A stretch of 44,026 nucleotides of DNA. It comes from Bacteroidales bacterium. Lineage in GTDB: Bacteria > Bacteroidota > Bacteroidia > Bacteroidales > UBA12077. The stretch is taken from contig WTBR01000053.1 in assembly GCA_013138975.1 (NCBI GenBank), forward strand, positions 1-44,026, given 5' to 3'. Shown piece by piece: positions 35,688 through 43,769 of this stretch. Made by a program: the position numbers and the translations under genes. The notes beneath the pieces are model-generated. The model searched no databases, had not been told where the DNA came from, and saw only the letters and a program-made list of their open reading frames with translations. Positions within the stretch are counted from its first letter, which is position 1, and each line of letters begins with the position of its first letter.

Positions 35688-35885
35688 GGTAACAAAATTA
35701 TATGTGCCACTTGTAGCACATATATCTACTGTAAATCACCACTCCAACTCTATTATTTTTAACTATGTCGTATATATGCGATGAGATATAAGACCACATA
35801 CTTCAAGTTTTTTTCGTGGACTTAAATGTAGTTAATTTTAAACAACATTCAATACTTGGTATAAGATGGAGGTTTCCAAAAAGTC
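35688..35885 (-). repeat. Q repeat, copy 5, with complete palindrome and -7 box
   Basis: The palindrome arms are TATGTGC and GCACATA (35,701-35,722, eight-base centre). On the minus strand they are followed at once by TAATTTTG (35,693-35,700), a consensus -7 box, leaving a leader of about 55 bases to the DUF1624 ATG. The rest is shared with Q copies 1, 3 and 4. It ends at GAGGTTTCCAAAAAG. Confidence 0.65.
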
Positions 35886-36028
35886 AGAAAGTTGTCTATA
35901 CTTCGACGAGCTCAGTATGACAACTTTTTGTTAACCAGATTTTCACACCAAGTCTATCTTAACAGTTCATTATTAATCAAATAGATTCTTCGACAAGCTC
36001 AGAATGACAGTCATTTGATCTTTTTGGA
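35886..36028. repeat. TTCGACAAGCTCAG palindromic intergenic repeats
   Basis: Two copies of the TTCTTCGACAAGCTCAGAATGACA type element lie in the AOR 3' flank (35,893-35,926 and 35,990-36,012). The same element recurs at 38,530-38,590 and three times at 43,077-43,440. These are widespread in Bacteroidota intergenic DNA. Confidence 0.65.
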
Positions 36029-36080
36029 CAACTCTTTTCCACATTAATTATATCTATTAGCTTACAACCGTTTTCTTATC

Positions 36081-38006
36081 CTAATATAAATCTTTATATA
36101 CAAAGTCTAATCCGAGTTCTTTGAGGGTTTCGGGTAATGGTTTTGCTGTGTCTGCATCCCATCCCATTGCCATATAATAATCTGATTTAGCATCATCCCA
36201 CTTTAAAACGTTTGCACTATATGCATTAGGGCCATCTATTAGGGTATGATTGCCCTTTGCACGACTTGGAACTTTTACATTTGCTGTATCTATACCTTCC
36301 CTGATGTTAAATGCATGCCGAACGGTTTTTATTCTTTTTCCAATTTCTAAATATTCTTCGAATGTTTTATCCCATCCGGTAACATTATTTAGCCATGATA
36401 CTATAGGTACAAATGGCCCCATAAAACTAAAGTTGCATAATCCGGCTCCATTTATAATATCCTCGCTACAACTGGCTGCCATTAAATCTACTCCTTGTTC
36501 TTCGTGCGACTGATTATTAGTTACATACCTGCGCTGAAATTTAATATTGAGCTTTTCATTATCCTGAACTAAATTGTCAAGTGATTCTGTTGCCATTTGT
36601 TGCCATTGTGCATTTGTGGCTGTATGTCTGCCCGGTGTAGGTTCTACTTCGTAACCAACTCCTAATCCTAATGCTCCATCTCTACGTGAATCGTGCATTG
36701 GAAGTTCTTGTCCGTGAACATGCATTGGTGCTGTTATTCCTTCTTTATCAAAATATTCCGCTGCTTTCTTAACTCCATCTTTTAAAAATGCTCCCAGGTT
36801 CTTATTGGCTATTATGTCATCAACCAATTCAATTACTGCTTGATGATCGCCCCATTTAAGTTCTAAATATGGATATTTCTCTTTTAATAAGCCTTTCTCA
36901 TATGCTTCAAATGCCCAGTTTACTGTTGTTGCAACACTAATGGCATCGAAGCCTGCTCTGTTCAATTTTTCGTTTATTTCAAATATTGCTTCGGCGTTAT
37001 CGCACAATAATTGTGCACCAAATCCGGCTAATATTTCATATTCGGGGCGATGTGTTTCTTTTAATATTGGGTTGGTTTTTAAGGAACAAATCCCTCCACA
37101 TCCAAATGTACAACCTGCACAATAGTACTCTTTATCTTGGTATTTTGTAATTGAGTATCCGCTTATTTTTGTTGCTTTATCATGTGGAAAATCATCTTCG
37201 GCAACTCCTGCCCAGTTTTTTATTGGTGTATCACCAATATCAACAGAATCGGCTGTTGTACCTGCCGTACCCGACCATTTCATTGTATTGCAAAAAGGGT
37301 CTTGAGATTTATTCAGGTCTGTGTTTAGCTTTCTGGTGCTGGCAAGTACTTTTTCTTTATCGTGTACATATACATCTCTTGTGGCATTTAAACATATGGC
37401 CTTGAGTTGTTTTACTCCAAACAATGCTCCTAAACCACTTCGCGCTGCAAGTCGCCCACTATTGTTAACTACTCCCGAAATAAGCGAGCAATTTTCTCCT
37501 GCACTTCCTATACAAATAACTTTGGAGTCTTCACCATGCTTTTTTATAAGAATTTTTTCTGTTTCAACTGCATCTTGGTACGACCATAAATCTTCTGCGG
37601 GTAGTATCAGCTGATCGTCATCATCGATATAAATATATACTGGCTTATCACTTTTTCCTGTTATAAATATACCGTCGTAACCTGTCTTTTTAATTGATGG
37701 ACCAAAATCACCACCGCAATTCGCATCACCCCAACATCCTGTTAAAGGACTTTTACCAGCTAGCATCCAACGTCCGTTAAATGTGGCTTCTGTATTGGTT
37801 AAGATTCCACTCATTACAGAAATTATACTTTCCTCATTTTTATAGTCGATGCCTTTAGGCTGGTTTTCATAAATAACTTTTGAAGCTAATCCATAGCCAC
37901 TTAAAAATTGTTCGTATACCTCATCGGGTATTTCTTCATCTCTAAATTTTCCGAGGGTTAAATCCACCCAAAGGATTCTGCCCATGTATCCAAATTTTGT
38001 TTCCAT
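36081..38006 (-). CDS. Aldehyde ferredoxin oxidoreductase, tungsten type (AOR family)
   Basis: I start the gene at the Met before ETKFGYMGRILWVDL (38,006), the normal family N-terminus. A 66-residue upstream extension with a TM-like stretch is encoded by an intergenic repeat and I regard it as spurious. The product of 641 residues has the AOR N-domain (LLPLTG-like AGKSPLTGCWGDANCGGDFG), the Fe-S motif CAGCTFGCGGIC with the usual later ligand in INGAGLCNF, and pterin-binding DAISVATTVNWAFEAYEKG. AORs oxidise aldehydes to acids with ferredoxin reduction and need a bis-pyranopterin tungsten cofactor and anaerobiosis. The clustered glycyl radical enzyme probably makes the aldehyde (inference). 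Confidence 0.9.
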   Translation of the reverse strand: METKFGYMGRILWVDLTLGKFRDEEIPDEVYEQFLSGYGLASKVIYENQPKGIDYKNEESIISVMSGILTNTEATFNGRWMLAGKSPLTGCWGDANCGGDFGPSIKKTGYDGIFITGKSDKPVYIYIDDDDQLILPAEDLWSYQDAVETEKILIKKHGEDSKVICIGSAGENCSLISGVVNNSGRLAARSGLGALFGVKQLKAICLNATRDVYVHDKEKVLASTRKLNTDLNKSQDPFCNTMKWSGTAGTTADSVDIGDTPIKNWAGVAEDDFPHDKATKISGYSITKYQDKEYYCAGCTFGCGGICSLKTNPILKETHRPEYEILAGFGAQLLCDNAEAIFEINEKLNRAGFDAISVATTVNWAFEAYEKGLLKEKYPYLELKWGDHQAVIELVDDIIANKNLGAFLKDGVKKAAEYFDKEGITAPMHVHGQELPMHDSRRDGALGLGVGYEVEPTPGRHTATNAQWQQMATESLDNLVQDNEKLNIKFQRRYVTNNQSHEEQGVDLMAASCSEDIINGAGLCNFSFMGPFVPIVSWLNNVTGWDKTFEEYLEIGKRIKTVRHAFNIREGIDTANVKVPSRAKGNHTLIDGPNAYSANVLKWDDAKSDYYMAMGWDADTAKPLPETLKELGLDFVYKDLY

Positions 38007-38040
38007 AGTAGTTTTTTTAGTTGTAATTTTTGATTTGCAA

Positions 38041-38170
38041 TTAAATATCAAGAAATGAGACACAAGACCCAAGACGAAAGATCCTAGAATTAAGAAAAAA
38101 CGCACATACGGCCTTGAATTTCGATATCTATTTCTTGCATCTTGATATCGAATTTTCATATTTTGTAATT
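38041..38170. repeat. Direct repeat with inverted arms upstream of AOR, copy 1
   Basis: ATATCAAG (38,045-38,052) and CTTGATAT (38,141-38,148) flank AACGCACATACGGCCTTGAAT. It is matched by copy 2 at 38,404-38,500. This is the segment that produces the false N-terminal extension of AOR. Confidence 0.5.
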
Positions 38171-38403
38171 TATTTTCAGTTTGCGTGTTTGTTGATTTAA
38201 TCAATATCTTTTTTTTACACCTGAAATTTTATAGAACGCAGATGAAACACTTGCCTGCCGGCTTAGCATGGATTCGACAGTAAAAGTCGAAATGCGAATT
38301 AAACGGATTAATATATGCTTTTTAAAATTTTAGAATAATCTTAAATCCGCAAGCTTTTTTTGATTTGTAATTAATAATCCAATATCATTTAGCTAATTTA
38401 TTT

Positions 38404-38500
38404 AGTATCAAGATGTGAGACCTAAGATATGAGACACAAAATGCAAGAATAAAAAAAAAACGCACATGCGGTCTTGAATCTTGATACGGAAATATCATTT
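38404..38500. repeat. Direct repeat with inverted arms upstream of AOR, copy 2
   Basis: GTATCAAGAT (38,405-38,414) pairs with ATCTTGATAC (38,478-38,487) around AAAAAAACGCACATGCGGTCT. It is 70-80% like copy 1 by eye. It lies in the GRE-AOR gap, which is 599 bases after correction of the AOR start. Bases 38,530-38,590 hold a TTCGACAAGCTCAG / CTGAGTTTATCGAAGG inverted repeat that may terminate the GRE transcript. Confidence 0.5.
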
Positions 38501-38605
38501 TTTGTAATTATAATTAGTTTTTATAAAAAGACTTCGACAAGCTCAGTCTGACAAAAATGGATTTGTCATCCTGAGTTTATCGAAGGATTTGCTAGCTAAA
38601 CGACA

Positions 38606-41161
38606 TTAATTATGTTTAAAATCAGCAGGTCTGCTAACATAGTTTTCCATATGCGAAAATGGAAGTGTTATGAATGGAGCATTCCACCCTCCTACGCGCA
38701 CAATTACATCGGCGTACTTGCCTAGCATTTGTGAAGCTTTTTCTCTGTCTTCCATTTGTGCAGTAGATTTCGCAAGTTCATATATTGTTTTATATTCCTC
38801 TTGTGTACCTACCGTTACGGTTAGCATATTGCCTTTTTCATCAACAAATTTATGAAGTATGGCATCAAGCACTTCGACATGACTATGTGCCTCATCCAGA
38901 CAGATATCTGTAATAACTCCTGCTGCAAATCTCTCAAGATTTAATTTCTTAAATGTATTTAACAAATTCGCAATACCACTTTTCATGGTTCCTGAAACCG
39001 GAGTAAAATTAGGTGCTAATGGTTCACCGGAGTCACGAGAAGCCGAAGCAGCATTACCAGCTCCTTGCCAGTTATACTGTTCAAAAGTTCCCATGCCGGC
39101 AGTAAATTTAATATCGAATTTTTCATATCCGGGAATCTCTCTCATGGCTTTACCATAATACCCGGCCACTTTTCTTAAAGCAAATACTTCTTTTTCATCT
39201 TCCTTTGAAGGAATATCCAAGAAAACTTTATCTGCCAGTTTCTTCGAATTAAATACTGCTTTATAGTAAGTATCTAGAATAAAATTAGCAATTTCAGTTG
39301 TGTATTCATCATTGTATCCAAACTGGGGTGAATCATATCTAAAATCCCATTTAATTTGATCGTATATCAATTGAGTTTCAAGTTGAGTTTTTGATTCTGC
39401 TTCACCACTACAAACGAAATTAAATTTCAAGGCATTTGTTACATCTTTCATTTTGTATTTAAGTGTGTCCATCGTCCATTTCTTAATGGCTGCAATTGTA
39501 TTTACCATATCGGGTACACCTCCTAATATTGTACCGCCTATGGTATGCTCTGCACCGTTCCATGATTTGTCGCGCCCATTTTCCATACATTTACCAAAAA
39601 ATGCCGAGATCAGTGGCGATGGTATAACATACTCATCTAACATATAATATTTATACATTGATATTGCCGATTGATCTACAAAAAACTGTATTTGTGTTTT
39701 TAGTGCATCTTTCAGGCTTTCGTAATCGGTAATATTTCCTGTTAATGGACTTAGCTTTTCGCCTTTTAAAAGCTCTGGATTTGGATTTAATGTGGCACCA
39801 TTATTCAGTGTACATTCTAATACGGTTAAGCCGTTTACCATGCCAAATGTCCAGTCGCATTTTCCATTAAATATAGGTTCCCAGCAACCATCAACACAAT
39901 AATCATTTGCCAATTCATGAAATTCCTTTTGCTTTGCTTTTGATTTTTCATCCTGACTAATTGCATTATACATTGCAGGAATCAATACATCATCATTAAG
40001 TATTGATGGCAAATTCTTTGTTTTGTGTAATGTTTCTGCAACCTTGGTAAAGAGTTTATCTTTATTATCTTTACCTAAACGAACATATATTCCGGGTGTT
40101 GAAAGATTTACATTTTCGAATGCCTGAAGTATAAGATATGTACATTCGTTTGTAGCATCTTTACCATCGGGTGTTATACCGCCAATAATTATATTCTGAA
40201 GGAAATTATTTGTTCCCGCTCTTTGATCTAAATAATAAGCATGAACCCCAAGTGCCGCATTATGATCCATATGATCTTGTTCTACTAAATATTCAGTAGT
40301 AAGATTTAATCTCCAGGCAGCTTTAATGATAAAATTCTCAAACAATTCTACGGCAAAATCAGCATCTTTTTCTTTTCGAAGATATTTAATTAATACCTGA
40401 TCTAATCTTCCCAAGGACATAAAATTCATACTACTATGCAATGCCAGATGAACGAACCAGATACTTTGTAATGCCTCCTGAAAAGTTTCTGCAGGATTTT
40501 CAGGTACTTTTCGAGCAATCTCAGCCATCTTTTGCAACTCATTTTTGCGTTCTTCTGTTTTTGCTTTTTTTGCGTCCTCGTCGGCTTTAACGGCAAATCT
40601 ATTTGCAAATTTAACTACTGCTTCACACGATATTTTTACAGATCTATAAAAAGCATCGCTATCATAATCAAACATTGCATCTTTTGCTTGTAGCAAATCC
40701 AGTTTTTTATCACATAGTTTTATTACAGACGTAACACCATTTTCCAGAATATTAGTATAATCAATAGTATTATGCCCTAAAAGTGCTGTTTCGGTTCTGT
40801 TTGTAAGTGACCCTATTCGCTTTTCATCATCCGTTAAGTAATTAGGAAATACCTTACCAAGTCCATTTGATCCCATTGGTAAAACGCCTAAAAATAAATC
40901 ACCTTCTTCTATCTCAAAACTATGTGTATGTTCCGACACTTTTTCGTTTGTCATCGTTTCCAACATAGCATCAATAGCCACTGCACGCCTTATTATAACT
41001 GGTGATTTTCTATATTCTTTGTATTTATCATCTTTAATGATATCGGGCAAATCACTTTTTCTAAACCAATCATTCGACCGGTCTTTTAATCCTCGTTCTT
41101 TTAAATTACTTAATAACTTATCAATACGTGGTGTTTTATTGGGGTTAAAATCAGTTTCCAT
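38606..41161 (-). CDS. Glycyl radical enzyme, PFL superfamily (GCxE class), substrate unknown
   Basis: I start the gene at the Met before ETDFNPNKTPRIDKLL (41,161). The 32-residue upstream extension (a hydrophobic stretch) runs into the preceding gap and is not family-like. The 851-residue protein contains the PFL domain with IRRAVAIDAMLETM, the cysteine loop DYCVDGCWEPIFNGKCDW (Cys about 426, Glu 428 in GCxE) and the radical site IVRVGGWNAPF (Gly about 825). The GCxE pair is that of dehydratase, decarboxylase and C-N/C-S lyase GREs and not of pyruvate formate-lyase. Trp replaces the usual Tyr or Phe after the radical Gly. Neighbouring AOR suggests an aldehyde-releasing reaction. It cannot be assigned to a named GRE. 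Confidence 0.88.
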   Translation of the reverse strand: METDFNPNKTPRIDKLLSNLKERGLKDRSNDWFRKSDLPDIIKDDKYKEYRKSPVIIRRAVAIDAMLETMTNEKVSEHTHSFEIEEGDLFLGVLPMGSNGLGKVFPNYLTDDEKRIGSLTNRTETALLGHNTIDYTNILENGVTSVIKLCDKKLDLLQAKDAMFDYDSDAFYRSVKISCEAVVKFANRFAVKADEDAKKAKTEERKNELQKMAEIARKVPENPAETFQEALQSIWFVHLALHSSMNFMSLGRLDQVLIKYLRKEKDADFAVELFENFIIKAAWRLNLTTEYLVEQDHMDHNAALGVHAYYLDQRAGTNNFLQNIIIGGITPDGKDATNECTYLILQAFENVNLSTPGIYVRLGKDNKDKLFTKVAETLHKTKNLPSILNDDVLIPAMYNAISQDEKSKAKQKEFHELANDYCVDGCWEPIFNGKCDWTFGMVNGLTVLECTLNNGATLNPNPELLKGEKLSPLTGNITDYESLKDALKTQIQFFVDQSAISMYKYYMLDEYVIPSPLISAFFGKCMENGRDKSWNGAEHTIGGTILGGVPDMVNTIAAIKKWTMDTLKYKMKDVTNALKFNFVCSGEAESKTQLETQLIYDQIKWDFRYDSPQFGYNDEYTTEIANFILDTYYKAVFNSKKLADKVFLDIPSKEDEKEVFALRKVAGYYGKAMREIPGYEKFDIKFTAGMGTFEQYNWQGAGNAASASRDSGEPLAPNFTPVSGTMKSGIANLLNTFKKLNLERFAAGVITDICLDEAHSHVEVLDAILHKFVDEKGNMLTVTVGTQEEYKTIYELAKSTAQMEDREKASQMLGKYADVIVRVGGWNAPFITLPFSHMENYVSRPADFKHN

Positions 41162-41231
41162 TTTATCTTTTATAAATAATGAATAAAAAAATGTGATTAA
41201 TTGTTTTAACTTTTTTAAAAGTAACTTTATA

Positions 41232-42344
41232 CTATTTACTATTAGCTGTAAGATCATACGAAAATTCGTCCATTAGTTTAAAATTCCATGTTTCCCAGTT
41301 ATCATTATATGTATAGTCGTATATTCCGGCAGTATCTACTGTAAAAGAACTAGCGTCTTCGGTAGCAATAAACTCTACGCTTACTTTATCACCAACAACA
41401 GTTACAAGCTGATATCCTACCACATTGTCTAAGTATTTTTCTGATTTTACACTATCATTATGATATTTTCCATCCCATTTAGGACTGAATCCACCAAGAA
41501 ATGGTGCTCCACTTGGAGTTATTACTTGTTGCATATAATTTTCTATTCCTCCTTCGGGACTATATACAGGAACATCGGCACGTGCATAAAAATGATCATG
41601 ACCACAAAAGTAAACTCCTGAACGATCGTTTATTGATTGTAAAAATGTATTTCGAGCAAGTGAATCTTCACCCAAACAATCCTGATGTTGAGCTGCAAAA
41701 GCAGGTGTGTGGCCAAAAGCAAATACATGTTCTGCATCCGGGTATTTCTGTAATTCCTGATTTAACCATTCCTGATCAATAGTAATACCTCCTTTTTTAT
41801 CTTCATCAGCATGCATGTATTGATCTAAAGCAATAAATAAAGAACCATTATGTACAAAGCTATAAGTAAAACCTATTTCTTCTTCTGGGCCGTTTTTTGG
41901 TAATGTTGATCCAATATTCTTTACCCAAGCTGCTTCTATGCTATCTTCTGGTAAAATTTGCTGGTAACATTCATGATTACCACGTACGGGATATATTATA
42001 ATATTTTCTGTTCCACCCGGTAAACCTACACCTTGTGACTGTGCAGCATCTAAAAATGCTTGATACTGGTCGTGGTTGCTTGGAGGTGTTTCTGTAGAGT
42101 TGTACCATTTTACATTGCCACAAATAAAATCACCTGGGGCAATAATAAATTCAGCTCCCGATTCTATTAAATGGCTACATACTGCTTTTACAGCGGCAGC
42201 ATTTACTCCTGAAACACCATTATTTTCTGCATCGCTTCTTGTATCGCAAATAACAGCAAACTTATATGTTTGCGGCTTATACGTTTGCGTCTGACACGAA
42301 CAAATTGCAATTAGCAATCCTAAGCTTAATAGTTTCTTTTTCAT
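41232..42344 (-). CDS. Secreted calcineurin-like phosphoesterase lipoprotein
   Basis: The 370-residue protein has a lipoprotein signal (MKKKLLSLGLLIAICSC, lipobox ICSC). The metallophosphatase motifs are in order: VICDTRSD, IAPGDFI, RGNHECY, FGHTPAF and FCGHDHFYARA, giving the metal-binding Asp, Asn and His set. It is probably exported and anchored in the periplasm or outer membrane. The reaction could be phosphate ester or nucleotide hydrolysis. It is 25 bases upstream of a cupin gene and 71 bases before the GRE, so an operon is likely. The link to GRE chemistry is unclear; phosphate release from the GRE substrate is one option. Confidence 0.9.
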   Translation of the reverse strand: MKKKLLSLGLLIAICSCQTQTYKPQTYKFAVICDTRSDAENNGVSGVNAAAVKAVCSHLIESGAEFIIAPGDFICGNVKWYNSTETPPSNHDQYQAFLDAAQSQGVGLPGGTENIIIYPVRGNHECYQQILPEDSIEAAWVKNIGSTLPKNGPEEEIGFTYSFVHNGSLFIALDQYMHADEDKKGGITIDQEWLNQELQKYPDAEHVFAFGHTPAFAAQHQDCLGEDSLARNTFLQSINDRSGVYFCGHDHFYARADVPVYSPEGGIENYMQQVITPSGAPFLGGFSPKWDGKYHNDSVKSEKYLDNVVGYQLVTVVGDKVSVEFIATEDASSFTVDTAGIYDYTYNDNWETWNFKLMDEFSYDLTANSK

Positions 42345-42368
42345 AATTAGTTAAATTTTGGTTTTTAT

Positions 42369-42902
42369 TTAATTTGGTTTATTGTGTTTAAAATTTGGGC
42401 CTATTAGCTCCATTATGAATTCGGGAGTAGCCCATTCCGATGTGAATTTATATTTATCAATAAACTCCTGCCCTGCTCCTACTACAACTCTTTTCTTTGT
42501 CCATTCGGGTGTTAACACCGAAACCATTAATGCAAACTCTACTCCGTCGTGTAACTTTAAAGCTTTCCAACTTCCAGCAGGAATCGTTAAGTTTAACAGC
42601 TCACCCTTTGCGATATCACTCCCAACAGTATATTGTTTTGATGTCCCATCTTCGTTAAACACATAATAACTAAGTGACCCTCCTTTGCAAATAATATGGA
42701 TATCGTCCATTGCCAGCCAATGCATATAATTAATTGGTTGCTCTTTTGTTAACATGTAATATATTGAGCTATTTGCTTTAAATACTTTGCATTTTTGGCG
42801 AACTTTAATTGCAGATGTATTTATTTGTGAATAGAATCCGGACTCTCCTCCTTCAAGAGGTTCTAATCCTAATAACTTCTTTATTTCTTCGACTTCGGTC
42901 AT
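42369..42902 (-). CDS. Cupin family DUF985 protein
   Basis: The 177-residue protein is a single-domain cupin of the Cupin_5/DUF985 group. It has LGLEPLEGGESGFYSQI at the N-terminus (the family has LxLxPHPEGGFY), SSIYYMLTKEQPINYMHWLAMDDIHI, LLNLTIPAGSWKALKL and GVEFALMVSVLTPEW. The second usual cupin His in the DExWH segment appears as DDIHI, so metal ligands are only partly conserved. The biochemical role of the family is not established. It begins the GRE operon as seen here and lies downstream of the activase with an 870-base gap. A TAATTTTG -7-like box about 20 bases upstream of the ATG is visible. Confidence 0.82.
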   Translation of the reverse strand: MTEVEEIKKLLGLEPLEGGESGFYSQINTSAIKVRQKCKVFKANSSIYYMLTKEQPINYMHWLAMDDIHIICKGGSLSYYVFNEDGTSKQYTVGSDIAKGELLNLTIPAGSWKALKLHDGVEFALMVSVLTPEWTKKRVVVGAGQEFIDKYKFTSEWATPEFIMELIGPNFKHNKPN

Positions 42903-42964
42903 ATTATTTTTGTGTTACAAAATTAATAGTTCGTTACATTTTTGTATTAGTTTGAAATTAAGAA

Positions 42965-43044
42965 CTTTGGCAAAGTTAGCCTAATGTAATCATTCGGCTG
43001 ATTATCTGCACCTTAACTGTTTGTGAAATTCAACTTTGCCAAAG
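42965..43044 (-). terminator. Inverted repeat CTTTGGCAAAGTT / AACTTTGCCAAAG
   Basis: CTTTGGCAAAGTT (42,965-42,977) and its perfect complement at 43,032-43,044 enclose 54 bases. The first arm is itself nearly palindromic. It is placed between the activase and the cupin gene, where it may be an attenuator for the operon or a terminator of the activase transcript. Confidence 0.45.
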
Positions 43045-43076
43045 ATTAACAAAGTATTGTTATTAACAATCAATCA

Positions 43077-43490
43077 GATTCTTCGACGGGCTCAGAATGA
43101 CAAACTGTTGTTGTTCAGATTGTCACTTAAGGGTTCATCAAAAAGTTAAGTTTGATAAGAGTTGCCATAAAGGATTTTTTTTATAAAAAACATCATATTA
43201 GATCTATCTAAGTATCTTATTAAAAAATAATTAGATTCTTCGACAAGCTCAGAATGACATACTATTGTAGTTCAGATTATCACAATGAGTTCATCAATAG
43301 ATTCAATTTGATGAGAGTGTCCAAAAAGGAATCCTTCTATTAATAACACTATATTAAATCTAACTAAATATCTCATTAAAATCAAACTAGATTCTTCGAC
43401 AAGCTCAGAATGACATACTATTGTAGTTCAAATTTTTACACTGAGTTCATCAAAAAAATAAGTTTGATGAAAGTGTCCATTAAAAAGTCT
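43077..43490. repeat. Tandem repeat, period about 156 bp, three copies
   Basis: GATTCTTCGACAAGCTCAGAATGACA starts at 43,077, 43,234 and 43,390. Each copy continues with TTGTAGTTCAGATT, GAGTTCATCAA, a TTGATGAGAGTGTCC block and an AT-rich tail. Copies diverge mildly. Its length fills most of the activase-cupin gap. The unit carries the palindromic CTTCGACAAGCTCAG motif. Confidence 0.75.
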
Positions 43491-43689
43491 TTGTGAAACT
43501 TAGTGAGTCCTTAGTGCCCCTTTGTGGTAAAGCTTAAAAGATTATTAAACAGAGGATCGCAATAAAAACCCAAAGGTATTAAAAGAGTATTATTACTTAA
43601 CTTTTTTACTTTTGGGATATCTTCTTATTCTAGCTCACAATCCAAATAAGCCCTTTTAATTTTATTTGATCTCATACCGCAAATCAGCA

Positions 43690-43762
43690 AGCTATCAAAA
43701 GACATAAAACACAAGATAAATGGCTTGCACAATCTTGATTCTTGTGTCTTGATTCTTGATAC
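43690..43762. repeat. CATCTTG-type intergenic repeat, further copy
   Basis: The tract CACAAGATAAATGGCTTGCAC and TCTTGATTCTTGTGTCTTGA resembles the elements at 5,558-5,634 and 38,041-38,500. It is immediately downstream of the activase stop and could act as its 3' processing or termination site. Confidence 0.4.
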
Positions 43763-43769
43763 TAAAGAA

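Noticed and set aside
38007..38204. A 66-residue N-terminal extension of AOR with a TM-like segment
   Set aside because: It is encoded by the intergenic direct repeat (copy at 38,041-38,170), and the family N-terminus begins at METKFGYMGRILWVDL. I read it as chance read-through of an open frame.
41162..41257. A 32-residue hydrophobic extension of the glycyl radical enzyme that overlaps the phosphoesterase gene
   Set aside because: The family start is at METDFNPNKTPRID. GREs are cytoplasmic, and using the later ATG removes the gene overlap.
43077..43490. CRISPR array
   Set aside because: The period is 156 bp, the spacer parts are also repeated and no cas genes are present, so it is a simple tandem intergenic repeat.
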